DNA from: Metaruminococcus_A sp964607135
Lineage (GTDB): Bacteria > Bacillota > Clostridia > Oscillospirales > Ruminococcaceae
Assembly (NCBI GenBank): GCA_964607135.1
Contig: CAZSIV010000002.1
Location: forward strand, 1-64,000
Length of the DNA stretch: 64,000 nucleotides
Direction of reading: 5' to 3'
Shown: positions 24,135 through 32,433 of the stretch, in pieces
Position numbering within the stretch: the stretch's first letter is position 1
Layout of the letters: the number at the start of each line of letters is the position of its first letter
Notes under the pieces: model-generated
What the model was told of the DNA's origin: nothing
Database searches by the model: none
What the model saw: the letters and a program-made list of their open reading frames with translations, nothing else
Position numbers and translations under genes: made by a program

Positions 24135-25370
24135 ATGAGCACGAGATATATCCGCAGGGCGATGGAAGACACCTTCCTGCGCCTGTCCAAAGAATTTCCG
24201 GCCCTACTGCTGACCGGCCCCCGGCAGGTGGGCAAGACCACCATGCTGCAAAAGCTGGCCGAGGAGGAGAACATCGGGCGGGAATACGTCACGCTGGACG
24301 ATCTGACCGAACGGGAAATGGCGAAAAACGACCCCAAAATGTTCCTGCAAATTCACAAGCCGCCTGTTTTTATCGACGAGGTGCAGTACGCACCCGAGCT
24401 TTTCACCTATATCAAAATTCATATCGACCAGAACCATACCCCCGGTGATTTCTGGCTGACCGGCTCGCAGGTGTTTAAACTGATGGACGGCGTGCAGGAG
24501 TCGCTGGCGGGGCGGATCTGCCTGCTGCACATGTCCTCCCTGTCGCAGGCGGAAATCTGCGGCGCGGTCACGGAATCCTTTGTACTGGACTTCGACAAGC
24601 TGTCCCTGCGAATGCGGGAGCGGAAAGCCCTCGATACCCCTGCCATATACGAGCGGATTTTTAGCGGCGGCATGCCCGCCCTTATCAGCGGGCAGTATAC
24701 CGACCGTCGGATGGTGTATTCGAGCTACGTCAGCACCTATATCGACCGGGATGTAAAAGAAATCTCCGGCACGATTGATTCCCTTAAGTTCATGAGCTTT
24801 GTCACAGCCGCAGCAGCATTGGCAGGCCAGATGCTCAACTATAAGACCATCGCGGACACTGCTGGGATCGATATGATATCAGCCAAAAACTGGTTGGGCA
24901 TTCTGGAGCGGCTGGGCATCATCTTTTACCTACATCCCTATTCCAACAATATGCTGAAGCGTATGGTGACCAAGCCGAAGCTTTACTTTTACGACAGCGG
25001 GCTGGTGGCTTATCTTACGAAATGGAGCGACAGCGACACGCTGATGAACGGCGCGATGAGCGGCGCGATTCTCGAAAACTTCGCGGTCTCCGAAATTGTC
25101 AAGAGCTATCTCAACTGCGGCTTGGAGCCGTTTATTTATTATTACCGCGACAAGGACACCAAGGAGATCGACATTCTGCTGGAGGACAGCGGCAGGCTGT
25201 ACCCCATGGAAATCAAGAAAACCGCCATGCCGGATAAGCGCCTGACCCGCGTATTCGGCGTGATCGACAAGGCGACGCTCGAACGCGGCACGGGCGCGGT
25301 AATCTGCACGACGGACCGGCTGTCGGCCTTCGACGGTCAGAATTTGATTGTGCCTGTGTGGGGGATATAA
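24135..25370 (+). CDS. AAA_14/DUF4143 family ATPase, second member
   Basis: A 411-residue protein of the same architecture as the gene at 21474 but clearly a different branch. Walker A is TGPRQVGKTTMLQ (about 26-38), Walker B is PPVFIDEVQY, sensor FWLTGSQVFKLM, and RQVGKTT is typical of this large subfamily. The C-terminal nuclease-like core reads TKEIDILLED and LYPMEIKKT, a fuller PD-(D/E)XK pattern with the catalytic lysine. In the known family the N-terminal AAA+ part drives a C-terminal domain of unknown substrate. GGAAAGGAATG precedes the ATG. A terminator follows the stop. Confidence 0.92.
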   Translation: MSTRYIRRAMEDTFLRLSKEFPALLLTGPRQVGKTTMLQKLAEEENIGREYVTLDDLTEREMAKNDPKMFLQIHKPPVFIDEVQYAPELFTYIKIHIDQNHTPGDFWLTGSQVFKLMDGVQESLAGRICLLHMSSLSQAEICGAVTESFVLDFDKLSLRMRERKALDTPAIYERIFSGGMPALISGQYTDRRMVYSSYVSTYIDRDVKEISGTIDSLKFMSFVTAAAALAGQMLNYKTIADTAGIDMISAKNWLGILERLGIIFYLHPYSNNMLKRMVTKPKLYFYDSGLVAYLTKWSDSDTLMNGAMSGAILENFAVSEIVKSYLNCGLEPFIYYYRDKDTKEIDILLEDSGRLYPMEIKKTAMPDKRLTRVFGVIDKATLERGTGAVICTTDRLSAFDGQNLIVPVWGI

Positions 25371-25380
25371 TCGAAAAAAC

Positions 25381-25421
25381 AAGGGACAGACGCCGCTCAA
25401 AAGCTGGTGTCTGTCCCTTGC
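25381..25421. terminator. Terminator after the second AAA_14 gene
   Basis: AAGGGACAGAC pairs with GTCTGTCCCTT. It sits between convergent genes and can serve both. Confidence 0.7.
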
Positions 25422-25460
25422 CTCATTTATTCCGGTTTGTTCATCATCTTAAAACATACC

Positions 25461-25811
25461 CTACCAAATAAGCTCTCCTTTGAGCACCGCCGATTCGTTC
25501 GGCTCGAGATCGACCGGCGTGGTCAACCTCCTTATGGCCAAAGTATGCTTCAGGTGGTTGATAATTTTAATCTGTTTGACGTTGCAGTCATAAAATTCAA
25601 TCCGGTACGGATAGTTATAAAACCGGACGTCGATACAATCATATGTCAGAGGCCCTATGAGTACGGTATCCACGAACATGCCCAAGTGATGAAAAATTGC
25701 AAGAGCTTGCGGCTCCCCACCATCCTCAAGCCATAGAGCCTCTCGAATCTTTTTGCTTTCCGAGCAGATATCCAGCACTAGTGTACCTTCAAATATAAGC
25801 TCCGGTCGCAT
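25461..25811 (-). CDS. Conserved-looking hypothetical protein
   Basis: A 116-residue soluble protein (MRPELIFEGTLVLDICSESK to LEPNESAVLKGELIW) with alternating beta strands, no membrane segment and no motif I recognise. GGAGGTAAACACA directly precedes the ATG at 25811, and the gene begins 16 bases after the stop of the gene upstream, so the two form an operon. The strong ribosome site and tight spacing support a real gene. Confidence 0.7.
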   Translation of the reverse strand: MRPELIFEGTLVLDICSESKKIREALWLEDGGEPQALAIFHHLGMFVDTVLIGPLTYDCIDVRFYNYPYRIEFYDCNVKQIKIINHLKHTLAIRRLTTPVDLEPNESAVLKGELIW

Positions 25812-25826
25812 TGTGTTTACCTCCAT

Positions 25827-26498
25827 CTACGCTGATTCCTCCGGCCCATCCAGCCATAGCTGCAATATCGTCTTGTTTGTTTCGGTGTCCCGTTCCGTCA
25901 GTGCATACAGCAGCGAATTCGTCACGCCTTGGAGAAATCCAGTCATGACGGTCGTCACCTGAAACCACTGGCGGATCAGAAGGTTTAGCTTTTCCAGCTG
26001 GTCCTCGCTTCCGAGATGGTTACTGATCTGCCGATACCGGTCGTGTAAAGCGACAACATCGATTCCCCGGCGGATGGCCTCTGTTCCCTCATCAGTGAAC
26101 GCGGGAATCGCATAGTCGAGAAAGGTATCCGCGAGACCGATACAGTAAAGGGTTACCTTGGTCACATGCTCCTGATAGGGCAGCGGATGCGTATCGATAT
26201 ACTCTTTAACCAGCTCGTACATCGGATGATTTCTTTCCACCGGCTCGCCCCGCGTGAGTTTATTGCAGAGGTGAAGCAGCTCGCCAGATAGCTGGAAGCC
26301 GCTGTCCGCAGCCTCATAGGCCAGCGTGCTGTTAATAGCGGTCAGCAGGTCGTGCAGATACTTGTCCAGCAGATATCCCCGCTTGCCGAGCTGATGGCGG
26401 ATGGCCCTTGCCAGCTCGAAAATCTCCTCCAGCGTATTGTGCAAATGCGCCTGCTGCGGTTTCCCGATAATCCCTTCGTAATCGTAATAGATATTCAT
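25827..26498 (-). CDS. Hypothetical helical protein, first gene of a two-gene unit
   Basis: A 223-residue soluble protein, almost wholly alpha-helical by pattern (NTLEEIFELARAIRHQLGKR, LLHLCNKLTRGE, then LEKLNLLIRQWFQVTTVMTG). No nucleotide-binding or catalytic motif is visible and I do not recognise the family. I chose the ATG at 26498, which has AAAGGTCGGG ten bases upstream; the longer frame begins with a GTG at 26618 without a ribosome site. The pair with the 25811 gene lies next to the AAA_14 genes in a region rich in possible defence functions, but there is no direct evidence of such a role. Confidence 0.65.
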   Translation of the reverse strand: MNIYYDYEGIIGKPQQAHLHNTLEEIFELARAIRHQLGKRGYLLDKYLHDLLTAINSTLAYEAADSGFQLSGELLHLCNKLTRGEPVERNHPMYELVKEYIDTHPLPYQEHVTKVTLYCIGLADTFLDYAIPAFTDEGTEAIRRGIDVVALHDRYRQISNHLGSEDQLEKLNLLIRQWFQVTTVMTGFLQGVTNSLLYALTERDTETNKTILQLWLDGPEESA

Positions 26499-26746
26499 GT
26501 AATCCCGACCTTTCAGATTTAGTCGGGAAAGTCCCCTCAAAAACGCATGCAAGGACGCAAACCGATCCTCCTTTCTTGCCCCTTGCACACGCTTGATGAT
26601 CTCACTTGTTTGGCACACGACTTTGTGCTACAATAAAGGTAGTATAAACAGTTGCGTTTTGAAAAATTTACATTCTCTCTCTTGCATTTTCATAATATTT
26701 CCGTATTCTTTAATGAAGAGATCATATTTAGGAGGCGTCCTTGCAG

Positions 26747-27265
26747 ATGGATACTTATAAAGAACAGATCGTCGTTAAAAAGCCGACTTCTTCCGACTGG
26801 GGAAAGCGGATCGGCGTCCTGGCGGCAGCCGGCATTTTGATCCTGGGCAGCTTTGCCATCCTCCCCTTTTCCGGGCAGCTCTGGTTTTTCCCCGTGCTGA
26901 TCGTCGGGGTGCTCGTCTACGCCTTGTTTAAATATTATCCCCTGTTCTACATCGAATACGAATATATTTTTACAAACGGGGAGATCGACATCGACAAAAT
27001 CATGGGGAAGCAGACCCGCAAACGCCTTGCGACCATCGATGCAGGTACCTTTGAGGAGTTCGGGCGTTTCGACCCCAAAAAGCTCGAGGGCCGCGACTTC
27101 AATACTCGGCTTTTTGCGTGCAGCTCCCCGACCGACCCGGACGCCTGCTATGCGGTGCTCGACCATCCCAAGCTGCAAAAATGCCTCGTGGTTTTCAACC
27201 CAAACGAAACGATTGCGGAAAGCATCCGGGAGGCGCTTCCGAGGACGGCGAAGACAGATGAATAG
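26747..27265 (+). CDS. DUF6106-like membrane protein
   Basis: A 172-residue protein with a short cytosolic start (MDTYKEQIVVKKPTSSDWGK), two adjoining membrane helices (about 24-70; IGVLAAAGILILGSFAILPF and LWFFPVLIVGVLVYALF), and a soluble C-terminal domain with EYEYIFTNGEIDIDKIMGKQ and the ending NPNETIAESIREAL. The YEYxFTNGEIDIDKI pattern is shared by clostridial DUF6106-type proteins that resemble PH-like membrane proteins; no function is known. AGGAGGCG precedes the ATG at 26747. Its stop overlaps the start of the AcpS-NnrD gene, so the two are coupled. Confidence 0.8.
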   Translation: MDTYKEQIVVKKPTSSDWGKRIGVLAAAGILILGSFAILPFSGQLWFFPVLIVGVLVYALFKYYPLFYIEYEYIFTNGEIDIDKIMGKQTRKRLATIDAGTFEEFGRFDPKKLEGRDFNTRLFACSSPTDPDACYAVLDHPKLQKCLVVFNPNETIAESIREALPRTAKTDE

Positions 27266-28568
27266 GATCGGGATCGACTTAGTGGAGATCGGCCGGATGG
27301 AGAAAAGCTTAAAAAACCCCCGTTTTCTGACGGGGGTTTTTTCGGAAGAGGAGCGGGCCTTCCTCTGCTCCGGAAAGGGGAAGGCGGCCTCCGCCGCGGC
27401 GAATTTCGCTGCAAAGGAAGCCTTTTCTAAGGCGCTTGGAACGGGGATCCGGGGGTTTTCCCTCAAAGAAGTCGGCGTTCTGCGGCGGGAAAACGGCGCG
27501 CCTTACCTCCTGCTCAGCGGGCGGGCAAAGCGGGTCGCGGAGGAATTGGGGCTGGAGTTCTCCCTCAGCCTCACTCATGAAGCGGGGATTGCCTGCGCTG
27601 TGGTGACGGCCTGCGAAAAAAAGGCGGGGCTCCCGGCGGCCGCTCCGGGGCGGATCGACCGCTTAAAAGAACGGTTCGGCGAGGAGCTTGCCGGCGGTAC
27701 ACCGATTGGCCGCGAATGGGTCAAAACGGTCTTTCCGAAGAGAGATCCCCTTTCCCACAAAGGAAGCTATGGGAAGTTGGTGATCCTGGCGGGATGCACC
27801 CGTTACCGGGGGGCGGCCGCCCTCTGTACCGCCTCCGCCCTGCGGAGCGGGGCAGGGGTGGTGACGCTGGCGTCGGTTCCTCCGGTGATCGACGCAGTTT
27901 CGGCCAAGCTGTACGAGCCGGTCTATCTCCCTCTGCCCCAAAACAGCGAAGGGATGATCTCCTCCTGTGCGGTTCCCCTTCTGCTCGAGCAGGTGAAAAG
28001 CGCGTCCGCCCTGCTGATCGGCTGCGGCATGGGACAGGGGGAGGACGCCTCCGCCGTGGTTTCGGCACTGCTCGGGGCTGCGGAATGCCCGGTCGTCCTC
28101 GACGCGGATGGTCTAAACGCTGTTGCAGGCTGCATAGATATATTGCGAACAGCAAAAGGAAGAATCATCGTCACGCCCCATATGGGGGAGATGTCCCGCC
28201 TCTGCGGAAAGAGCATCGCCGAATTAAAGGCCGACCCCGCCGGGATCGCCCGGGCCTTTGCAAAGGAGTACGGGGCAGTCACCGTTTTAAAGGACGCCGA
28301 CACGGTGGTTGCGGCGCCGGACGGCTCCCTCCGCCTCAATACGACCGGCAACGCCGGGATGGCTCGGGGCGGGAGCGGGGATGTGTTGGCCGGGATCATT
28401 GCGGCCTTTGTCTGTCAGGGGCTTCCGCCGGAAACCGCGGCGGCCTGCGGCGTCTACCTCCACGGGGCGGCGGGCGATCTCGCCGCATCCAGGGGCTCCA
28501 TGCTGGGGATGCTCCCCAGCGACATGATCGGGGTTCTGCCGGAGCTGTACCATTTCGCCGAGGAATAA
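27258..28568 (+). CDS. Fused holo-ACP synthase and ADP-dependent NAD(P)H-hydrate dehydratase
   Basis: 436 residues, two enzymes in one frame. Residues 1-120 are AcpS: MNRIGIDLVEIGRMEKS with the Mg-binding Asp, FAAKEAFSKALGTGIRG, and the closing SLSLTHEAGIACAVV. AcpS moves phosphopantetheine from CoA to acyl carrier protein. Residues about 150-436 are NnrD (YjeF C-terminal, ribokinase-like): GSYGKLVILAGCTRYRGAA, VLDADGLNAV, VTPHMGEMSRL, and NTTGNAGMARGGSGDVLAG with the catalytic GxGD. NnrD repairs hydrated NAD(P)H using ADP. The usual N-terminal NnrE epimerase partner is absent. The two genes are neighbours in many Firmicutes; here they are continuous, joined by about 25 residues. Confidence 0.93.
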   Translation: MNRIGIDLVEIGRMEKSLKNPRFLTGVFSEEERAFLCSGKGKAASAAANFAAKEAFSKALGTGIRGFSLKEVGVLRRENGAPYLLLSGRAKRVAEELGLEFSLSLTHEAGIACAVVTACEKKAGLPAAAPGRIDRLKERFGEELAGGTPIGREWVKTVFPKRDPLSHKGSYGKLVILAGCTRYRGAAALCTASALRSGAGVVTLASVPPVIDAVSAKLYEPVYLPLPQNSEGMISSCAVPLLLEQVKSASALLIGCGMGQGEDASAVVSALLGAAECPVVLDADGLNAVAGCIDILRTAKGRIIVTPHMGEMSRLCGKSIAELKADPAGIARAFAKEYGAVTVLKDADTVVAAPDGSLRLNTTGNAGMARGGSGDVLAGIIAAFVCQGLPPETAAACGVYLHGAAGDLAASRGSMLGMLPSDMIGVLPELYHFAEE

Positions 28569-28593
28569 CTCCGGCGGCAAGGAGCGATGACTC

Positions 28594-29136
28594 ATGCGGC
28601 GGCGCGCCCTATTCTGGATTCCGGTCGTCATTTTAGCGGGACTTATTATCTTTCTCTTCTGCCGGGTGCTGATTCCGCGCGGCAGCCCATCGCAGGGGAG
28701 CATTCTCGACTCCCTTCTGAGCTTCACCTGCAAGGCGACCATCAGCTACAACGGCCTCGAAGCCGAAGCGGACGTCGCCCGTTCCTTAGATGGCAGCACC
28801 CGGGTGACCCTCAATTCCCCCGAAGCGCTCCAGGGGCTTCAGTTCGATTTTTCAGAGGACAGTGTTTCGCTGAATTTCAAGGGCCTGCGGCTCGACGTAG
28901 AGCCCTCATCCTTCCTGGCGTCCTCCCTCGCCTCGGCACTGGTCGACGCCTTTGATACCGCCCTCAGGGATGAAAATTTCAGCGCCAAAAAGAAGGACGG
29001 CGCCGTGGAATACACCGCGAAAGGGCAGACGGGCGGCTTTACCCTCCGCCTGGATGAAAAGACAGGGGCGCCGCTCAGCCTGACGGTGCCATCCCTGGAT
29101 TTGACCTGTAACTTTTCGGATTATATCCGCAAATAA
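28594..29136 (+). CDS. Hypothetical membrane-anchored protein with a beta-rich outer domain
   Basis: 180 residues: a basic start and one membrane helix (MRRRALFWIPVVILAGLIIF), then an extracellular domain of alternating strands (FTCKATISYNGLEAEADVAR, then VSLNFKGLRLDVEPSS, and a LDEKTGAPLSLTVPSLDLTC ending). The pattern TxxxxYNG.EAEADV...LRLDEKTGAPLSL resembles LolA/LppX-like folds in Gram-positive lipoproteins, but there is no lipobox cysteine, so the link is weak. GGAGCGATG precedes the ATG. It follows the AcpS-NnrD gene by 25 bases and is probably in the same operon. Confidence 0.75.
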   Translation: MRRRALFWIPVVILAGLIIFLFCRVLIPRGSPSQGSILDSLLSFTCKATISYNGLEAEADVARSLDGSTRVTLNSPEALQGLQFDFSEDSVSLNFKGLRLDVEPSSFLASSLASALVDAFDTALRDENFSAKKKDGAVEYTAKGQTGGFTLRLDEKTGAPLSLTVPSLDLTCNFSDYIRK

Positions 29137-29270
29137 ATGCCTTCTGCCTTTGAAGCGGTCTCCATTTCGGGCATTTGGAAGGGCTGCGGCCGTGCTGGGA
29201 TGGCGGGGCGAGCCCTCTGCTCGAAATGCGGCTGCCCCCTCTGGAATCAATGCCGCTTTTAGGCTTTCCC

Positions 29271-29315
29271 GCCGGTTTCCCGCTCCGATCTTCACATTCG
29301 GAGCGGGAAACCGGC
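29271..29315 (+). terminator. Strong intrinsic terminator of the acpS-nnrD operon
   Basis: A perfect 18-base stem GCCGGTTTCCCGCTCCGA (29271-29288) with its mirror at 29298-29315 and five T residues after it. Confidence 0.9.
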
Positions 29316-29407
29316 TTTTTGCTGCTCTGCATTCTTTCCCGCGTTGTCCGCCGGCATCCTTTTTGGGCCGTCTGTGAGGGCCCCTTCTTCTGCGCTCGGG
29401 CAAAAAG

Positions 29408-29435
29408 AAAGGCCGGGAAAAATTCCCCAGCCTTT
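29408..29435 (-). terminator. Terminator of guaB
   Basis: AAAGGCCGGGAA with TTCCCCAGCCTTT (one mismatch); on the minus strand it ends in TTTCTTTTTG, about 25 bases after the guaB stop. Confidence 0.8.
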
Positions 29436-29460
29436 ATACAAAACGTATTGTATGTTGAAA

Positions 29461-30936
29461 TTATACGTTTGAGGCAGAATAGTTCGGCGCTTCCTTGGTG
29501 ATGTAGATATCGTGCGGATGGCTTTCCTTGAGGCCCGCGCCGGTGATTTTGACAAACTGCGCCTTTTGATGGAGGTCGGGGATGGTCTCGCAGCCGCAGT
29601 AGCCCATCCCGGAGCGGATGCCGCCGACCAGCTGGTAAACGGTATCCGAAAGGGCGCCCTTGAACGGGACGCGGCCCTCGACCCCTTCGGGCACCAGCTT
29701 TTGGTTGTTCTGCTGGAAATACCGGTCTTTGGAGCCCTTGGCCATCGCCCCGAGACTTCCCATCCCGCGGTAGACCTTGAACTGCCGCCCCTGGTAGATT
29801 TCGCTTTCGCCCGGCGCTTCCTCGCAGCCCGCGAGGAGGGAGCCCAGCATGACGGTCGAAGCGCCCGCCGCGAGGGCTTTCACGATGTCGCCGGAGTATT
29901 TGATGCCGCCGTCCGCAATGACCGGGATTTCATATTTCTGCGCGACACAGGCCACGTCGTAGACGGCGGTGATCTGCGGGACGCCGATCCCGGCGACGAC
30001 CCGGGTGGTGCAGATCGACCCCGGCCCGATCCCGACCTTGAGGCAGTCCGCCCCGGCGGCGATCAGTTCCTCCGCCGCGGCTGCGGTGGCGATGTTGCCC
30101 GCGATCAGCGCGACCTCGGGGAACGCCTTCTTGACCTTCTCGACGCATCGGAGGATGCCGCGGCTGTGCCCGTGTGCGGAGTCGAGCACCAGCGCGTCGG
30201 CCTGCGCCTCCACCAGCGCCCCGGCGCGCTCCAGGACGTCTTCGGTCACGCCGATGGCGGCGGCGCAGAGGAGACGGCCGTTTTTATCACGGGCGGAGTT
30301 CGGGTACTGGACGGCCTTTTCGATGTCCTTGATGGTGATCAGGCCCTTGAGGTTTCCCTCGTCGTCCACCAGCGGCAGCTTTTCGATCTTGTGCCGGCGG
30401 AGGATTTCCTGCGCCTGCGCGAGGGTGGTGCCGACCGGCGCGGTGACCAGGTTCTCTCTGGTCATGACGTCCTTGATCTTGGTGTTGTAATCGGTCAGGA
30501 ACCGGAGATCCCGGTTGGTGATGATGCCGACCAGCTTTCCGTTTTCGACGATCGGCACGCCGGATATTTTAAATTTCCCCATCAGCTCGTTTGCATCGTA
30601 GACAAAATGCTCCGGCCCGAGGGAAAACGGGTTGACGATGACCCCGTTTTCAGAGCGCTTGACCTTGTCGACCTCTTCGGCCTGCGCCTCGATCGACATG
30701 TTTTTGTGGATGACGCCGATCCCGCCCTCCCTGGCAATGGCGATCGCCATCCCGGACTCGGTCACGGTGTCCATCGCCGCGGTGAGCAAGGGGGTGTTCA
30801 GGTAAATGTCCCGCGCCAGACGGGAACGGAGCTTGACCTCGCCCGGCAGCACGTCCGATTTCGCGGGGATCAGCAGAACGTCGTCGAAGGTGAGCCCCTC
30901 TTTTACAAATTTTTTTTCATATCCGGTTTCCAGCAT
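29461..30936 (-). CDS. guaB: Inosine-5'-monophosphate dehydrogenase
   Basis: A 491-residue tetrameric enzyme converting IMP to XMP with NAD, the committed step to GMP. The TIM barrel (FVKEGLTFDDVLLIPAKSDV; MAIAIAREGGIGVIHKN) is split by two CBS domains (about 95-205; VMTRENLVTAPVGTTLAQAQ). The catalytic loop GPGSICTTRVVAG carries Cys309, and the later GMGSLGAMAKGSKDRY flap is complete. I chose the ATG at 30936 after GAAAGGATG; the frame extends ten codons upstream without a site. purA lies 5 kb away, the two branches of purine nucleotide synthesis. No purine riboswitch is seen ahead of it. Confidence 0.97.
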   Translation of the reverse strand: MLETGYEKKFVKEGLTFDDVLLIPAKSDVLPGEVKLRSRLARDIYLNTPLLTAAMDTVTESGMAIAIAREGGIGVIHKNMSIEAQAEEVDKVKRSENGVIVNPFSLGPEHFVYDANELMGKFKISGVPIVENGKLVGIITNRDLRFLTDYNTKIKDVMTRENLVTAPVGTTLAQAQEILRRHKIEKLPLVDDEGNLKGLITIKDIEKAVQYPNSARDKNGRLLCAAAIGVTEDVLERAGALVEAQADALVLDSAHGHSRGILRCVEKVKKAFPEVALIAGNIATAAAAEELIAAGADCLKVGIGPGSICTTRVVAGIGVPQITAVYDVACVAQKYEIPVIADGGIKYSGDIVKALAAGASTVMLGSLLAGCEEAPGESEIYQGRQFKVYRGMGSLGAMAKGSKDRYFQQNNQKLVPEGVEGRVPFKGALSDTVYQLVGGIRSGMGYCGCETIPDLHQKAQFVKITGAGLKESHPHDIYITKEAPNYSASNV

Positions 30937-31096
30937 GTCCGCACATCCTTTCTTCCAATACAGCACAGAGAACGATCGATATTTTTACTATTCTACCACT
31001 TCTGCGGGAGAGCTGGCAATAGGTAAAACGTTAAAATTATCCCTTGGAATCCGGGCGCTTTTTGGTGGATTGCCGGTGAACCCGGACGGCGCGGGT

Positions 31097-31318
31097 TCAG
31101 CCCGAGCCGCGGCGTGCTTCGAGGCGGATTCCATGTCGCCGGTAAACGTCGGCGATTGCTTCTATCTTTTGGATGTCGCTTGCCCCTTTATTCTGTAAAA
31201 TCTCCTGGGTTTCCAGCACGATTTCCGCAAATTGGCTTTCTAAAAATCCCTGGAAATCGTCGGCAATCCTTTTGTAGACCTTCATATTCTGAACCAGATA
31301 TTTTTCTAAAGACAACAC
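31097..31318 (-). CDS. Small hypothetical helical protein, divergent from an XRE regulator
   Basis: 73 residues (KYLVQNMKVYKRIADDFQGF, then LETQEILQNKGASDIQKIEA) of helical, heptad-like character. It starts with GTG at 31318 after GGAAAGGGATGG. It shares a 117-base promoter region, with a dyad, with the XRE gene on the other strand. Such a pair could be a regulator and its small target, for example a toxin-antitoxin or phage-like switch. No family is recognised. Confidence 0.6.
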   Translation of the reverse strand: MLSLEKYLVQNMKVYKRIADDFQGFLESQFAEIVLETQEILQNKGASDIQKIEAIADVYRRHGIRLEARRGSG

Positions 31319-31379
31319 AAACCCATCCCTTTCCTTACAGATAAATGAAACCCCATTTTACATCTCACCTTATTATAGG

Positions 31380-31413
31380 TCAATTTAGCCCTATTTTCAA
31401 TAGGGGAAATTGA
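31380..31413. promoter_or_regulatory. Dyad in the divergent promoter region
   Basis: TCAATTTAGCCCTATT (31380-31395) is nearly mirrored by AATAGGGGAAATTGA (31399-31413), with one extra base in the left arm. It lies 23 bases ahead of the XRE gene and is the probable operator for that repressor, controlling both directions. Confidence 0.6.
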
Positions 31414-31435
31414 CATAATAAGGATGGGTGATTGA

Positions 31436-31660
31436 ATGAATAGGATCAAAGAACTTCGTAAAGAAAAAGGGTATACGCAAGTTAAATTACAGCTCATGAC
31501 GGGCATCGACCAGAGCGATTATTCAAAGATAGAAAATGGAAAAAGGTTTCTCACCTTTGAACAGTGCAAAAAGCTGGCGATGGCTCTCGAAACCAGCATG
31601 GATTACCTGGCGGGGCTGACAGACGAAAAGAAACCATATCCGCGTAGTCGAACAAAATAA
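31436..31660 (+). CDS. Small XRE-family HTH regulator
   Basis: A 74-residue protein that is little more than a helix-turn-helix: NRIKELRKEKGYTQVKLQLM, GIDQSDYSKIENGKRFLTFE and MALETSMDYLAGLTDEKKPY are the classic Cro/C1 elements. AAGGATGGG precedes the ATG. It faces the small 31318 gene and probably represses both units through the dyad at 31380-31413. Confidence 0.88.
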   Translation: MNRIKELRKEKGYTQVKLQLMTGIDQSDYSKIENGKRFLTFEQCKKLAMALETSMDYLAGLTDEKKPYPRSRTK

Positions 31661-31747
31661 GCGCTTTTTGCCAGAAAAGACTATAATAAGGTCATTGAGG
31701 ACGGAGTTATCTCCGTCCCAAACAGCGCACAGAGGGGGAGTTCACAG

Positions 31748-32314
31748 ATGAAACACACCGGCTCGGTTCTGCTCCGGACAGAGCGGCTGATCCTCCGCCC
31801 CTTCCGGTTGGAGGATGCGGGGGCGGTTTACAAAAACTGGGCCTCCGACCCGGAGGTGACGCGGTACTTGAGCTGGCGGGCCCATCAGAACGCCGGCGTG
31901 ACCCGGGCGGTGGTGGCGTCCTGGCTCAAGGATTACCGGAAGCCCCACGGTTACCACTGGTGCATCACCTTGCGGGATGCAGACGAGCCGCTCGGCGGGA
32001 TCGACGTCGTTCACGCGGACGAATTCCTCGCGGCGGCCGAGCTGGGGTACTGCCTCTCACGGCGGCTCTGGGGGCAGGGATACATGACCGAAGCTGCGGC
32101 GGCTGTGCTGGATCACCTGCTCAACCGGGTGGAATACGAGCGGGTTTTCGCCCGGCACAACACCAAAAATTCGGCATCCGGCGCGGTGATGCGGAAAGCC
32201 GGGATGGCATTGGAAGGGGTTTCCCGCCGGGCGGCGAAGACCAACGCCGGCGAATTCTGCGACGTCGCCCTCTATGCCGCCCTACGGGGGGAATGGCGGC
32301 GGGCGGACGGCTGA
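31748..32314 (+). CDS. GNAT-family N-acetyltransferase (RimJ/RimL-like)
   Basis: A 188-residue acetyltransferase. LRTERLILRPFRLEDAGAVY opens the fold, followed by ELGYCLSRRLWGQGYMTEAA with the acetyl-CoA pyrophosphate loop (the RxxGxGxxTE pattern), VLDHLLNRVEYERVFARHNT, and NSASGAVMRKAGM near the end, all typical of the RimJ/RimL branch that acetylates amino groups of proteins or small molecules. The substrate cannot be told. GAGGGGGAG precedes the ATG. It is a single gene between the XRE regulator and a convergent DsbA-like gene. Confidence 0.93.
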   Translation: MKHTGSVLLRTERLILRPFRLEDAGAVYKNWASDPEVTRYLSWRAHQNAGVTRAVVASWLKDYRKPHGYHWCITLRDADEPLGGIDVVHADEFLAAAELGYCLSRRLWGQGYMTEAAAAVLDHLLNRVEYERVFARHNTKNSASGAVMRKAGMALEGVSRRAAKTNAGEFCDVALYAALRGEWRRADG

Positions 32315-32433
32315 AACGGGCGGTTCTGCTCTTTGACAGGCGGATTCCGCCCGCCGGGGGCTTTACTCCCGCGGGGTGCGGAGAAAAAGGAGACGGACGG
32401 CGGGCGTACCAGCCCAAGCCGTCCGTCTTTTGG

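Larger units (their letters stand above)
29137..29460. other. Region between convergent operons with two terminators
   Basis: No gene is supported; the two hairpins listed separately account for its structure. Confidence 0.6.

Noticed and set aside
29512..31026. 504-codon plus-strand frame opposite guaB
   Set aside because: Antisense shadow of guaB; its composition (Asp/Gly/Arg-rich, no domain) is an artefact of GC-rich codons.
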